A DNA stretch of 60,250 nucleotides, taken from assembly GCF_001083785.1 (NCBI RefSeq), contig NZ_LAVL01000042.1, forward strand, positions 1 to 60,250, written 5' to 3'. The position numbers and the translations under genes were made by a program. Origin of the DNA: Nonomuraea sp. SBT364 (GTDB taxonomy: Bacteria > Actinomycetota > Actinomycetes > Streptosporangiales > Streptosporangiaceae). Below the pieces are notes generated by a model. The model saw only the letters and a program-made list of their open reading frames with translations, was not told the origin of the DNA and ran no database searches. This document shows, piece after piece, positions 1 to 8,082 of the stretch (its first letter is position 1; each line of letters begins with the position of its first letter).

Positions 1-1215
1 GTGCAGGTGCTGGGTGAGGGTTTCGGCGGTGGTGGTGGCCCAGTGGAGGTGGCGGGCGTGGACGGTGGGCGCCTCGCCGGCGGCGGTGAGGTGTTCGGCG
101 GCGAAGGCGCGTACGGTCTCCAGGAGCCACCACCGCCCGGCGCCGCGCTGGACGAGGCTTTTGTCCACCAGCCGCCCGAGCACGTCGGCGACGTGGACGC
201 GGCCCTCGCCGGCCACCGCGACGGCCGCCGGGAGGTCGAAGGCACCGGTGAAGACCGAGAGGCGGCGGAGGAGGGCGCGTTCGGCGTCCGCGAGCAGGTC
301 GTGGCTCCAGGCGAGCACGGCGCGCAGCGACCGGTGCCGGGAGTCCGCTCCCCGGCCGCCGGCCAGCAGGCGCAGGTTGTCGTCGAGGGCGGCCAGCAGC
401 CCTTCGGCGCCGAGGGCGGCGCTGCGGGCGGCGGCGAGCTCGATCGCCAGCGGCAGCCCGTCGAGCCGGGCGCAGATCGTCTCGACGGTGTCGGCGTCGA
501 GGGCGCCCTGCCCGGCGGCGGCGGCGCGGTCGTGGAAGAGCGCGACCGCGTCGGAGTGCGGCGGCAGCGGCTCCACGGCCAGGACGCGCTCGCCGGGCAT
601 GCCGAGCCGTTCGCGGCTGGTGACCAGGGTCCGGGTGCCGGGACAGCGCGACAGCAGCCGGTCGACGAACCCGGCGGCCTCGTCCAGCAGGTGCTCGCAG
701 TTGTCGAGCACGAGCAGGGCGGGCATGGTGCCGAGCCGGTCGGCGATGGCGTCGTCCAGGGGCCGCTGCGGCTGTTCGGACACGCCGAGCGCCGCCGCGA
801 CGGCCTCGGCCACGAACCCGTCGCGTACCGGCACCAGGTCCACGTACGCGCCCCCGTGCCCGAGCGCGCCCGCCACGGCGACGGCCAGGCGGGTCTTGCC
901 GACGCCGCCGGGCCCGGCGAGCGTCACGAGGCGGGAGGCGGTGAAGGCGGCGGTGATCGCCTCCAGTTCGGCCGCCCGGCCGACGAACGAGGTGCGGCTG
1001 ACCGGCAGCCCGGCCATCTCCCCGGCCGGGACGGCGAACGCGGCCAGCTCCTGCCGGTCGGTGACGCCGTACTTGCGCAGCAGCGACGACACGTGGCTCT
1101 CGACGGTGCGGATCGAGATGTGCAGGCGGCCGGCGATCTGGGCGTTCGTGAGCCGCGCGCCGAGCGCCTGGAGGACCTCCGCCTCACGCCGCGACACCCC
1201 GCCCGAACCTGACAC
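1..1215 (-). CDS. LuxR-type HTH / NB-ARC ATPase regulator (partial, C-terminus beyond window)
   Basis: Probable cytoplasmic STAND-type transcriptional regulator. A GTG start at 1215 is preceded by GGAGG with 5-nt spacing, and the frame stays open to the left edge, giving 405 codons, so the C-terminal part (normally TPR-like repeats) is missing. A LuxR/GerE helix-turn-helix lies at about residues 5-60 (SRREAEVLQALG, then NAQIAGRLHISIRTVESHV). It is followed by an NB-ARC/AAA ATPase with the motif SFVGRAAELEAI and a P-loop GPGGVGKT at 101-108, then LLVLDNCEHLL (Walker B) and the VTSRERL sensor motif. An HTH N-terminal to the ATPase, rather than C-terminal, is a less common order. It is divergent from the FAD oxidase gene and may control it through the inverted repeat between them; that is inference. 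The effector is unknown. Confidence 0.88.
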   Translation of the reverse strand, partial: MSGSGGVSRREAEVLQALGARLTNAQIAGRLHISIRTVESHVSSLLRKYGVTDRQELAAFAVPAGEMAGLPVSRTSFVGRAAELEAITAAFTASRLVTLAGPGGVGKTRLAVAVAGALGHGGAYVDLVPVRDGFVAEAVAAALGVSEQPQRPLDDAIADRLGTMPALLVLDNCEHLLDEAAGFVDRLLSRCPGTRTLVTSRERLGMPGERVLAVEPLPPHSDAVALFHDRAAAAGQGALDADTVETICARLDGLPLAIELAAARSAALGAEGLLAALDDNLRLLAGGRGADSRHRSLRAVLAWSHDLLADAERALLRRLSVFTGAFDLPAAVAVAGEGRVHVADVLGRLVDKSLVQRGAGRWWLLETVRAFAAEHLTAAGEAPTVHARHLHWATTTAETLTQHLH

Positions 1216-1257
1216 CGTCACCTCCACATCATCGCCTATCAGGACTTTCCGTGGTGA

Positions 1258-1276
1258 ATCCGTGGTGACCACGGAT
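1258..1276. promoter_or_regulatory. Perfect 9-1-9 inverted repeat between divergent genes
   Basis: ATCCGTGGT-G-ACCACGGAT is a perfect inverted repeat of two 9-bp arms around one base. The word CCGTGGTGA also occurs just upstream at 1249-1257, so the site is also part of an 11-bp tandem repeat. It lies between the LuxR/NB-ARC gene and the FAD oxidase gene and looks like a dimer operator for one or both. The binding protein is not known. Confidence 0.6.
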
Positions 1277-1335
1277 GTCTCCCGGGGGTCTCCGGCGAGA
1301 GGCTGAGAGCAGCCGAGAAACAGGAGGTCAGGGAC

Positions 1336-2607
1336 ATGGTGCAGCAGCTCGCGGACAGGACGTACCGGATCGCCGGCTTCCGTGGAGCCGTGCACCTGCC
1401 GGGTGGCGAGGGGTACGAGCAGGGGCGCGCGGCGCTCAGCCCGGCCGTCGACGCCCGGCCGGTGCTGGTCGCGGAGGCGACGGGGCGCGAGGACGTGCGG
1501 GCGGCGGTGGCGGCGGCCGGTGAGCTGGGGCTGCCGCTGGCGGTGCAGGCGACCGGTCACGGCACGCACGTCCCGTCCGACGGCGGCATCCTGCTCAGGA
1601 CGACGGCGCTGGACCGGGTCGAGATCGACCCGGTCAAGAGGGTGGCGCGGGTCGGGCCGGGCGCCCGGTGGGGCCAGGTCCTGGCCGCCGCCGCGCCGTA
1701 CGGGCTCGCGCCGCTGTCGGGCTCGTCGCCCGCCGTCGGCGTCACCGGCTTCACCCTCGGCGGCGGCGTGGGATGGCTGTCGCGCCGGTACGGGTTCGCG
1801 GCCGACAGCGTGGTGAGCGCCGAGGTGGTCACCGCCGACGCCCGGATCGTCACGGCCGACGCGTACCGGAACGCGGACCTGTTCTGGGCGCTGCGCGGCG
1901 GCGGCGGCAACTTCGGGATGGTGACGTCGCTGGAGTTCCGCCTGTACCCGGTGACGGAGGTGTACGCGGGCATCGCGTACTTCCCGTACGAGCGGGCCGG
2001 GGAGACGCTGACCCGCTACCGCGACTGGGCGGCGGCCGCGCCCGGCGAGGTGAGCACCGCGATCATGCTGACCGCGCTGCCCGACGGCAGCCGGGCGCTC
2101 GGCATCAAGGCCATGTACGCGGGCTCGCCGGAGCAGGGCCGGCAGGTGCTGCGGCCGCTGTGGGAGGCGGCCGGTCCGGCGCTCGTGGACGGCGTGCGCC
2201 CGGTGCGCTACGCGGACGCGGCGATGGGCGGCACGCCCGCGCGCTACCTGGACCTGTTCCCGGCCCTGCCGGACGAGCTGATCGGCGCGCTGGTGGAGAC
2301 CGGCCGCGAGGCCACGGTGGAGCTGAGGCACTGGGCCGGCGCGATGGCCGCGCCGGGGCCGGACGCGGGGCCCGTGGGCCACCGGGGCGTGCCGTTCTCG
2401 ATCATCGTGGACCAGGCGCTGCCCGGTCTCGGCGAGACGCTCGGCCGCCACGGGATCGGCGGGACGTTCCTGAACTTCCTGGCCGACAGCACCCGGGTGC
2501 GCGACGCGTACACGGAGGCGGACTACGGGCGGCTGGCGTCCGTGAAGCGGTGTTACGACCCGGGCAATGTGTTCCGGCTCAACCACAACATCGACCCGCA
2601 GGGCTGA
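1336..2607 (+). CDS. FAD-binding oxidoreductase, berberine-bridge-enzyme-like
   Basis: A 423-aa flavoprotein of the PCMH/BBE family, which oxidises small alcohols, sugars or secondary metabolites and passes electrons to O2. The ATG follows AGGAGG with good spacing. The FAD-binding half shows ATGHGTHVPSDGG (about 72-84), where H75 is in the place of the histidine that carries covalent FAD in this family. It also shows VGPGARWGQVL and the FTLGGGVGWLSRRYGFAADSV segment. The second cysteine attachment site of bicovalent members is replaced by Trp, so mono-covalent binding is likely. The C-terminus has the BBE signature (CYDPGNVFRLNHNIDP). There is no signal peptide, so it should be cytoplasmic. 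The substrate cannot be read from sequence; the divergent LuxR/NB-ARC regulator is its likely controller. Confidence 0.9.
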   Translation: MVQQLADRTYRIAGFRGAVHLPGGEGYEQGRAALSPAVDARPVLVAEATGREDVRAAVAAAGELGLPLAVQATGHGTHVPSDGGILLRTTALDRVEIDPVKRVARVGPGARWGQVLAAAAPYGLAPLSGSSPAVGVTGFTLGGGVGWLSRRYGFAADSVVSAEVVTADARIVTADAYRNADLFWALRGGGGNFGMVTSLEFRLYPVTEVYAGIAYFPYERAGETLTRYRDWAAAAPGEVSTAIMLTALPDGSRALGIKAMYAGSPEQGRQVLRPLWEAAGPALVDGVRPVRYADAAMGGTPARYLDLFPALPDELIGALVETGREATVELRHWAGAMAAPGPDAGPVGHRGVPFSIIVDQALPGLGETLGRHGIGGTFLNFLADSTRVRDAYTEADYGRLASVKRCYDPGNVFRLNHNIDPQG

Positions 2608-2652
2608 ACACGCCCGGACGGGGAAGAGGAGGGGCCCCGCCAAGGAGCCCCC

Positions 2653-3801
2653 GTGACGAACCCCTCCGACGTTGATTCGCAGCCCGGCGCCCGCACAGTA
2701 CGGGTCCAGGGCTTCGCCCCCCACATCCTGGCCGGGCGGCGCGGCGAGAAGCCCCCGTTCGGCAAACCCGGCCGGCCCGTCAGCGGAAGCCCGTTCGTGT
2801 TCGGGTTCACGGCGGCGCTCGGCGTGCTGTCGGCCTGGCTGCTCGTCCAGGCGCTGACCGTGACCGCGTCGGCGCTGGTGCTGATCGTCGTATCGCTGTT
2901 CCTCGCCGTCGGGCTGAACCCGGCGGTCCGCTGGCTGGAGGAACGCGGGCTGCGCCGGGGGGTGGCGATCGGGGCCGTGTTCACGGCGGTGATCGCGTTC
3001 TTCGGCCTGTTCGGGGTGGCGGTGGTGCCCGCGCTGTCGCAGCAGACGGGCCAGTTCGTCGAGCAGTTGCCCACCTACATCGAACAGCTTCTCGCCAACC
3101 CGGGCATCCGAGAGCTGGACCAGCGGTTCGGGCTGCTGGAGCGGGCGCAGGACTACCTGCTCAGCGGCAACATGGGGTCGCAGGTGTTCAGCGGGCTGCT
3201 GGGCGCGGCGGGGATCGTGGTCAGCGTCCTGTTCTCGGCGCTGACGGTGCTGATCCTCACCCTGTACTTCCTGGCGTCGCTGCGCTCGATCACCGGGCTC
3301 GGCTACCGGCTGGTGCCGAGGAGCCGCCGCGAGCGGGTCCGGCTGCTGGGCGACGAGGTGCTGAGGCGGGTCGGCGGGTACGTCGCCGGCAACCTGATCA
3401 TCTCGCTGATCGCGGGCGTGACGTCGTTCCTGTTCCTGTCGATCGCCGGAGTGCCGTACGCGTTGCCGCTGTCGATCATCGTGGCCGTGACGGACCTGAT
3501 CCCGCTGATCGGCGCGGCCATCGGCGCCGGGGTCGCCTCGATCGTCGGCTTCTTCGTCTCGCTGCCGGTGGGGATCGCCTGCCTGGTGTTCTTCATCGCC
3601 TACCAGCAGGTGGAGAACTACCTGATCGCGCCGCGCGTGATGAAGCAGTCGGTGGACGTCCCGGCCGCCGCGACGATCGTGGCGGCCCTGATCGGCGGCG
3701 CGCTGCTCGGCATCGTCGGCGCGCTGCTCGCCATCCCGGTGGCCGCCGCCATCCAGCTCATCCTGGCCGAGGTCGTCCTCCCCCGCCAGGAAAGCCATTA
3801 G
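2653..3801 (+). CDS. AI-2E family transporter (PerM-like membrane permease)
   Basis: A 382-aa integral membrane protein of the AI-2E exporter/PerM family. The GTG start is preceded by AAGGAG at 5-nt spacing, 45 nt after the FAD oxidase stop. A cytoplasmic tail of about 50 residues is followed by paired N-terminal helices (FVFGFTAALGVLSAWLLVQ; SALVLIVVSLFLAVGLNPAV). A large soluble loop and C-terminal helices follow, including the conserved region AVTDLIPLIGAAIGAG and YQQVENYLIAPRVM typical of the family. The substrate is unknown: named for autoinducer-2 export, most actinobacterial members are uncharacterised, and some act as ion or solute exporters. The stop codon overlaps the stop of the convergent AIM24 gene by 4 bp. 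Confidence 0.9.
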   Translation: MTNPSDVDSQPGARTVRVQGFAPHILAGRRGEKPPFGKPGRPVSGSPFVFGFTAALGVLSAWLLVQALTVTASALVLIVVSLFLAVGLNPAVRWLEERGLRRGVAIGAVFTAVIAFFGLFGVAVVPALSQQTGQFVEQLPTYIEQLLANPGIRELDQRFGLLERAQDYLLSGNMGSQVFSGLLGAAGIVVSVLFSALTVLILTLYFLASLRSITGLGYRLVPRSRRERVRLLGDEVLRRVGGYVAGNLIISLIAGVTSFLFLSIAGVPYALPLSIIVAVTDLIPLIGAAIGAGVASIVGFFVSLPVGIACLVFFIAYQQVENYLIAPRVMKQSVDVPAAATIVAALIGGALLGIVGALLAIPVAAAIQLILAEVVLPRQESH

Positions 3802-4463
3802 CCCTTGGCCTGGACCACCGGGGGGCCCTCGCTCGCCTGGACCAGGACGAAGCCCTGCCCCTGGAACGCGAGTTGCATCGCCTCGCCGCTGCCCCGGCCG
3901 ATCAGCGCACCGGCCTTGAAGGTGCGGTTGACGCCCACCTGCAGGGAGGTGCTCCAGCACACGGCCGACTGCCCGTCGGCGTACGTCGGCAGGGCGGCCG
4001 CGTCGAGCACCACCGGCGTGCCGTGCGTGGTGACGGCGACCCAGCCGGTGCCGTTGAGCGTGGTGTTGAACAGGCCGCCGGCCGCCATGCCGGCGCCCTG
4101 TACCCGCTGGATGTCCCAGGTGAGCTGCGGCTGAAAGGCCAGCAGGTTGCGGCCGTTGACGGTCAGGCCCTCGTTCTCCAGGAAGAACAGGTGGATGTCG
4201 TCGGCGTTGTCGGCCAGGTAGAGCTGGCCCTGCCCGCGCACCCGCATCAGCGAGGCGCCCTCACCCGTCATGGCCTTCTTGAACAGCTTGCCGAGGCTGC
4301 CGGACCCTTCGTAGTCGAAGTCCATCTGCCCCTGGAAGGCGACCATCGAGCCCTGCTTGGCCAGCACCTCGGGAAGCTGGACGCGCAGCATCTTCGAGTT
4401 CTGCAGGGCGAAGCCCGGCGGAAGCTGCTGGGGGTCCATGTTGCCGAAGAATGAGCTGCGCAC
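3798..4463 (-). CDS. AIM24 family protein
   Basis: A 221-aa AIM24-family protein (TIGR00266-like beta-helix/jelly-roll fold). I choose the GTG at 4463 (V-RSSFFGNMDPQQ), which has a purine-rich AAGGGG upstream. The protein shows the family pattern of short beta-strands with repeated Gly turns: VQLPEVLAKQGSMVAFQG, GEGASLMRVRGQGQLYLAD, GLTVNGRNLLAFQPQLTWDI, and a Gly-rich end GRGSGEAMQLAFQGQGFVLVQ. The AIM24 role is poorly defined in bacteria (mitochondrial biogenesis in yeast). It lies 49 bp downstream of the sensor-domain gene on the same strand and may be co-transcribed with it. Confidence 0.85.
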   Translation of the reverse strand: MRSSFFGNMDPQQLPPGFALQNSKMLRVQLPEVLAKQGSMVAFQGQMDFDYEGSGSLGKLFKKAMTGEGASLMRVRGQGQLYLADNADDIHLFFLENEGLTVNGRNLLAFQPQLTWDIQRVQGAGMAAGGLFNTTLNGTGWVAVTTHGTPVVLDAAALPTYADGQSAVCWSTSLQVGVNRTFKAGALIGRGSGEAMQLAFQGQGFVLVQASEGPPVVQAKG

Positions 4464-4512
4464 GCTCGCCCCTTTCGAGATGGATGTCCTATGACTCCCC
4501 CACGATATGGGG

Positions 4513-5178
4513 TCAGGACACACCGACAGTCGCGGCGTGCCCGAGCCCGGCGCGGGGGGCGTACGCGGGCCGGGTGAGCATCGCCTGGGCGAGCGTGGCC
4601 TTGACGAGCGCCGCACCACGCAGCACCGGCACCAGAGTCAGCGCGAACAGCACGCCCACCACGGTGTTGAAGGTCACGAAGGTCGCGGCGTCGGTGCCGA
4701 AGCCGAGCAGCGCCGGCAGGCCGCCCTCGGTGAAGCCGGGGATGCCGGCCAGGACCCAGCCGTACAGCGGGAACGTCAGGCCCGCGAGCGTCCCGGCCCA
4801 CCACACGACGGTGAACACGAACGAGGCGATCGCGATCGGGAACGACAGGACGGCGTGCAGCAGGTCCATCGGGGCCTGCCCGTTGATCACCGGGTTCATC
4901 GTGCGCCGGAACCAACCGGCCCACACCGGCGCCTCCCGGTACTCGGGGCGGGCGATCGGACGGCCGAGCACCTCCGGCAGCGCGGCCCGCTCCACGTCGG
5001 CGAAGCGGCGGGCCATGAGGGCGGTGGCGGCCAGGACCGGCAGGCCGACGAACGCGACGGCGCTGCCCACCCCGGCCGCGATCCCGGTCACGACCAGGCA
5101 GAAGCCGATGACGGCCAGCGGGAAGCCGGTCAGGACGTAGCGGGTGTCGACGGCGATGCGGCGGCGGAGGTTCGTCAT
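4513..5178 (-). CDS. Stand-alone sensor-domain membrane protein
   Basis: A 221-aa membrane protein matching the putative Sensor domain normally found at the N-terminus of actinobacterial two-component histidine kinases. Here no kinase domain follows. Four hydrophobic segments are visible: about 13-33, 36-52, a pair at about 105-150, and 165-190. Between them is the conserved soluble part with RRFADVERAALPEVLGRPI. Stand-alone versions are common in actinomycetes and may act as membrane anchors or ligand-responsive partners; the function is not established. The ATG at 5178 has no Shine-Dalgarno. It directly abuts an inverted repeat and a -10-like TACGTT 7 nt upstream, so the message may be leaderless. 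Confidence 0.8.
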   Translation of the reverse strand: MTNLRRRIAVDTRYVLTGFPLAVIGFCLVVTGIAAGVGSAVAFVGLPVLAATALMARRFADVERAALPEVLGRPIARPEYREAPVWAGWFRRTMNPVINGQAPMDLLHAVLSFPIAIASFVFTVVWWAGTLAGLTFPLYGWVLAGIPGFTEGGLPALLGFGTDAATFVTFNTVVGVLFALTLVPVLRGAALVKATLAQAMLTRPAYAPRAGLGHAATVGVS

Positions 5179-5192
5179 GTACGTAAACGTAC
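5179..5192. promoter_or_regulatory. Inverted repeat abutting the sensor-gene start, with embedded -10-like element
   Basis: GTACGT-AA-ACGTAC, two perfect 6-bp arms, ends exactly at the base before the ATG of the sensor-domain gene. On the minus strand it contains TACGTT (TAnnnT form) 7 nt before the ATG, which would place transcription start at or next to the start codon. A repressor bound here would cover the -10 region. The regulator is unknown. Confidence 0.5.
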
Positions 5193-5229
5193 GAGCCGGT
5201 GCCCTGGCGGGGCGCTCCCGCTCGCTGGC

Positions 5230-5261
5230 CTCTTGGGGTAGGGCTGTCCCTACCCCAAGAG
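5230..5261 (-). terminator. Strong 14-bp stem-loop after the MoxR/vWA operon
   Basis: CTCTTGGGGTAGGG and CCCTACCCCAAGAG form a perfect 14-bp stem with loop CTGT, starting 4 bp after the stop of the DUF5682-like gene. There is no U-tract, as is usual for actinobacterial intrinsic terminators. Because it also lies about 55 bp upstream of the sensor-domain gene, and its inner part reads TAGGG-CTGT-CCCTA, an operator role is an alternative. Confidence 0.7.
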
Positions 5262-5265
5262 CGCG

Positions 5266-8082
5266 TCAGACGGCGGCGCCTCCCGTCAGCAACCCGGCGA
5301 CGGCGCCCGCCGTGGCGGGATGCCTCTCCAGCAGCGCGGCCACCTCCGGATAACCGCCGTCCCCGGAGCCGCCGTATGCGGAGGCGCCGTCCGGCAAGGC
5401 GCCCGCGTGGGTGAGGGGCTTCCAGGCGGCCTCGCAGCCGAGCAGCGCCGCCACGGCGTCGGTGGGGGCGGGGTGGGCGGCCAGGAGCTCGGCGACCGGC
5501 CCGCCGGAGACGAGCTCGCCTCCGGCGACGCCCCCGCCCGGACCCGGGCCGGAGGGGGTCGGCCATGGGGGCGCCCAGGTGTCCACGCCCGCCAGGGTGG
5601 CGGGGAAGGTGCGGCCGGCCTCCCGGATGAGGACCGGGACCAGCTCAGGAGCCTCCGAGCGGAGCGTCTTGATGAGCGTCGGCAGCCAGGGCAGCAGCAC
5701 CCCGTCCGGCAGCCGCGCGAACGCCCCGGAGATCACCTCGACCACGAACGGCGTCAACGCCGGCGCCGCCTCCAGCGCCTGCACGAACCCGCTCAGGTAC
5801 TGCGGGAACGACGGCACCACCAGCGGGTTGTCCAGCAGCTCCGCGCACCGCTCCCGCAGCTCGCCGATCTTCAGCACGCCGAGCTGGAACTGGGCCGCCC
5901 ACAGCAGGGCGATCTTGCCGGGCGTCTCGGGATGGGACTGCCGCACGGCCAGTTCGAGCTGCGCCCGGTCGCAGCCGAGCGACAGCGCCAGGCTCTCCAT
6001 GGACGACAGGAACCCGAGCATGGCGGCCACCTGCCGCACCCCGACGTCCTCGGCCACGAACGCGGTCGGCAGCAGCGTGCAGTACTGCGCGTAGCCGGTG
6101 GTGACGAACCGCTCGCACCACTCGGGCAGCGCCGGCTCGGTGGTCCGGTAGTGGGCCAGCAGCCGGCGGATGCGCCGCAGCACGTCCGGCGCGTCGTCGA
6201 CGCTCCGCTCGGCGGCGAGCAGGTCCACGGCCCGCGCGCCGAGCTCGTCGGCGAAGCGCCGGCCGCCCAGGAACAGGATGGCCTCCTCGACCGCCTGCAG
6301 CGCGTCGGCGGCGGTCGCCTTCGGCTCCCACACGCTGCGCCGCAGCCGCTGTTCCAGCACCTGCTCGACGGTGACGCCCTCGTAGCCGAGCTCGATGAGC
6401 GCCCGCTGGTGGTGGCCGAGCGCGACGTCCCAGCTCTCCTGGACCGACCGCTCGCCCAGCCGGCGGCTGCCCATGATGGGCCGCACGGCATGGTCGGGCA
6501 TCAGCCGCCGCAGCACCCACAGCAGCTGTGAGCAGGGCCGCAGCTCGGGGGAGGCGTTCAGGTCGAGCAGCACCCGGTGCACGGCCCGTTTCTTCATGTC
6601 GTAGCCGAGCGGTTCGAGCCGTTCGAACACGTCCTGGGCCAGCGGCGGCATCGACTGGTAGCCGACCTCGCCGATCCGGTCGCCGCCGAGCAGGATCTCG
6701 CAGAGCCGGCGCACGTCCCGGCGGCCGGGCACGCTGTCCTTCTCGATGCAGGTGACGGCCGCGTCCTGGAAGTCGTACGGCGTCGGCCTGGCCCTGCCGC
6801 GTATCCCGGCGAGCAGGATGGACGTCTCGTACACGGCGATGGCGTCGGCGGTGCTGGACAGGTAGCCGTTGCGCCGGGCCAGCCGGACGATGTCGACGCA
6901 CCAGCCGACCAGCTCGGCCTCGTCGAGCGGGTCGCGTTCCGGCGGCTTGGACAGGAACCCGGTCAGCTGGTCGGCGGCCACCAGGGGCACGACGGGCGGC
7001 AGCTTGGCGGGCCGCTTGCCCTTCTGCTGCCCCTTGAGCGCGTACGGCTTGACGCCGCTCCTGGTGACGGCCTTGTCGTAGGTGGCGGCGGCGATCGACA
7101 CCGAGCCGGGGGCCAGCCCGAACTGGGACTCGATGGCCGAGTGGCTGGACGGGATGAGGCCGTACAGCCAGTTCGTGGCGGTTCGCGGGGAGATGTCGAA
7201 GTCCGTAGGCGCCGCGTCCAGGCCGAACTCCTCGACGCGGCTGGCCGCGTGGAAGGCACCGCACACGTACAGGCAGCGCGCGGGGTCGGCGCCGGTCGCG
7301 GCGAGGTGCTCGCGCATGCGGGTCCACATGTAGCGCTCGCGGTCCTCGTCACGGTCCAGCTTGTCCGCGTCGTACGGGCGCAGCCGCCGGAACAGGCTGC
7401 CGATCAGCACCATGACCTGGCGGTAGGTGTCGTAGTCGGCACCGGAGAGCGGCTGTTCCACGTACTGGTCCCACCACTCGGACCAGTGGCGGACCTTGCC
7501 GTGGTGCAGCAGGTGCTCTTCGAGCTCGGCGAAGCGGGGCCGCAGGTCGCCGATCTCGACCCCGACCGCGTCGCCGTGCAGGCCGGCCTCCTCGGCGGGC
7601 TTGCCGGGCTCCTCCTGCGGGTGCCACTGGAAGACGTGGTCGGAGGAGCGGTCGACCAGCACCAGCTCGACGCCGGGGGTGTCGAGCGCGTAGGCGATGG
7701 CCTGGTATTCGGCGGACGCCTCGGTGATGGGTGCGACGACGCTGAGCGGCCCCCAGCTCTCGGGGAAGCCGTCGAGCTCGGCGGCGAACGCCTGCAGCGC
7801 CACCGGCAGCTTGCAGGTGCGCAGCTCGTCGAGGAGCGGCCGCAGGTCCTCGCACAGCTCCAGGTAGATGACCTGCGGCCGCTTGTCGCGCAGCCGCCTG
7901 GCCATGGCCAGGGCGGAGGCCGGCGAGTGGTGGCACACCGGGAAGATCTCCAGCCGCTCGCCCAGCGCCCGGTCGACGTCGTCGACCATGCCCGTGAGGA
8001 TCTCGGACAGGGCGCCGGGCGAGCCGGCGAAGGTCTCGGCGGCATCGTTCAGCTGCTCGCGCAGCGCGCCGAAGAGACTCAT
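5266..8082 (-). CDS. DUF5682-like protein, last gene of the MoxR/vWA operon
   Basis: A 938-aa cytoplasmic protein of unknown function, by recall matching DUF5682, a family that travels with MoxR and vWA genes in actinobacteria. The ATG overlaps the MoxR stop (ATGA). The N-terminal ~330 residues resemble the EreA/ChaN/TraB/TIKI hydrolase fold. HH at 51-52 is followed by a helix and VIYLELCED (E75, E78). An Arg/Glu-rich helix then precedes a strand ending CGAFHAAS (H278), the relative order of the metal/catalytic residues in that superfamily; this is inference from motif order only. The remainder is alpha-helical and HEAT-like. A Gly/Pro-rich linker leads to two similar 19-20-residue units near the C-terminus (VAELLAAHPAPTDAVAALLG and VAALLERHPATAGAVAGLLT). 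Role within the complex unknown. Confidence 0.8.
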   Translation of the reverse strand: MSLFGALREQLNDAAETFAGSPGALSEILTGMVDDVDRALGERLEIFPVCHHSPASALAMARRLRDKRPQVIYLELCEDLRPLLDELRTCKLPVALQAFAAELDGFPESWGPLSVVAPITEASAEYQAIAYALDTPGVELVLVDRSSDHVFQWHPQEEPGKPAEEAGLHGDAVGVEIGDLRPRFAELEEHLLHHGKVRHWSEWWDQYVEQPLSGADYDTYRQVMVLIGSLFRRLRPYDADKLDRDEDRERYMWTRMREHLAATGADPARCLYVCGAFHAASRVEEFGLDAAPTDFDISPRTATNWLYGLIPSSHSAIESQFGLAPGSVSIAAATYDKAVTRSGVKPYALKGQQKGKRPAKLPPVVPLVAADQLTGFLSKPPERDPLDEAELVGWCVDIVRLARRNGYLSSTADAIAVYETSILLAGIRGRARPTPYDFQDAAVTCIEKDSVPGRRDVRRLCEILLGGDRIGEVGYQSMPPLAQDVFERLEPLGYDMKKRAVHRVLLDLNASPELRPCSQLLWVLRRLMPDHAVRPIMGSRRLGERSVQESWDVALGHHQRALIELGYEGVTVEQVLEQRLRRSVWEPKATAADALQAVEEAILFLGGRRFADELGARAVDLLAAERSVDDAPDVLRRIRRLLAHYRTTEPALPEWCERFVTTGYAQYCTLLPTAFVAEDVGVRQVAAMLGFLSSMESLALSLGCDRAQLELAVRQSHPETPGKIALLWAAQFQLGVLKIGELRERCAELLDNPLVVPSFPQYLSGFVQALEAAPALTPFVVEVISGAFARLPDGVLLPWLPTLIKTLRSEAPELVPVLIREAGRTFPATLAGVDTWAPPWPTPSGPGPGGGVAGGELVSGGPVAELLAAHPAPTDAVAALLGCEAAWKPLTHAGALPDGASAYGGSGDGGYPEVAALLERHPATAGAVAGLLTGGAAV

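Noticed and set aside
1..1306. Plus-strand open frames at the left edge
   Set aside because: They oppose the LuxR/NB-ARC gene, whose HTH and P-loop are clear; the plus-strand translations have no recognisable domain.
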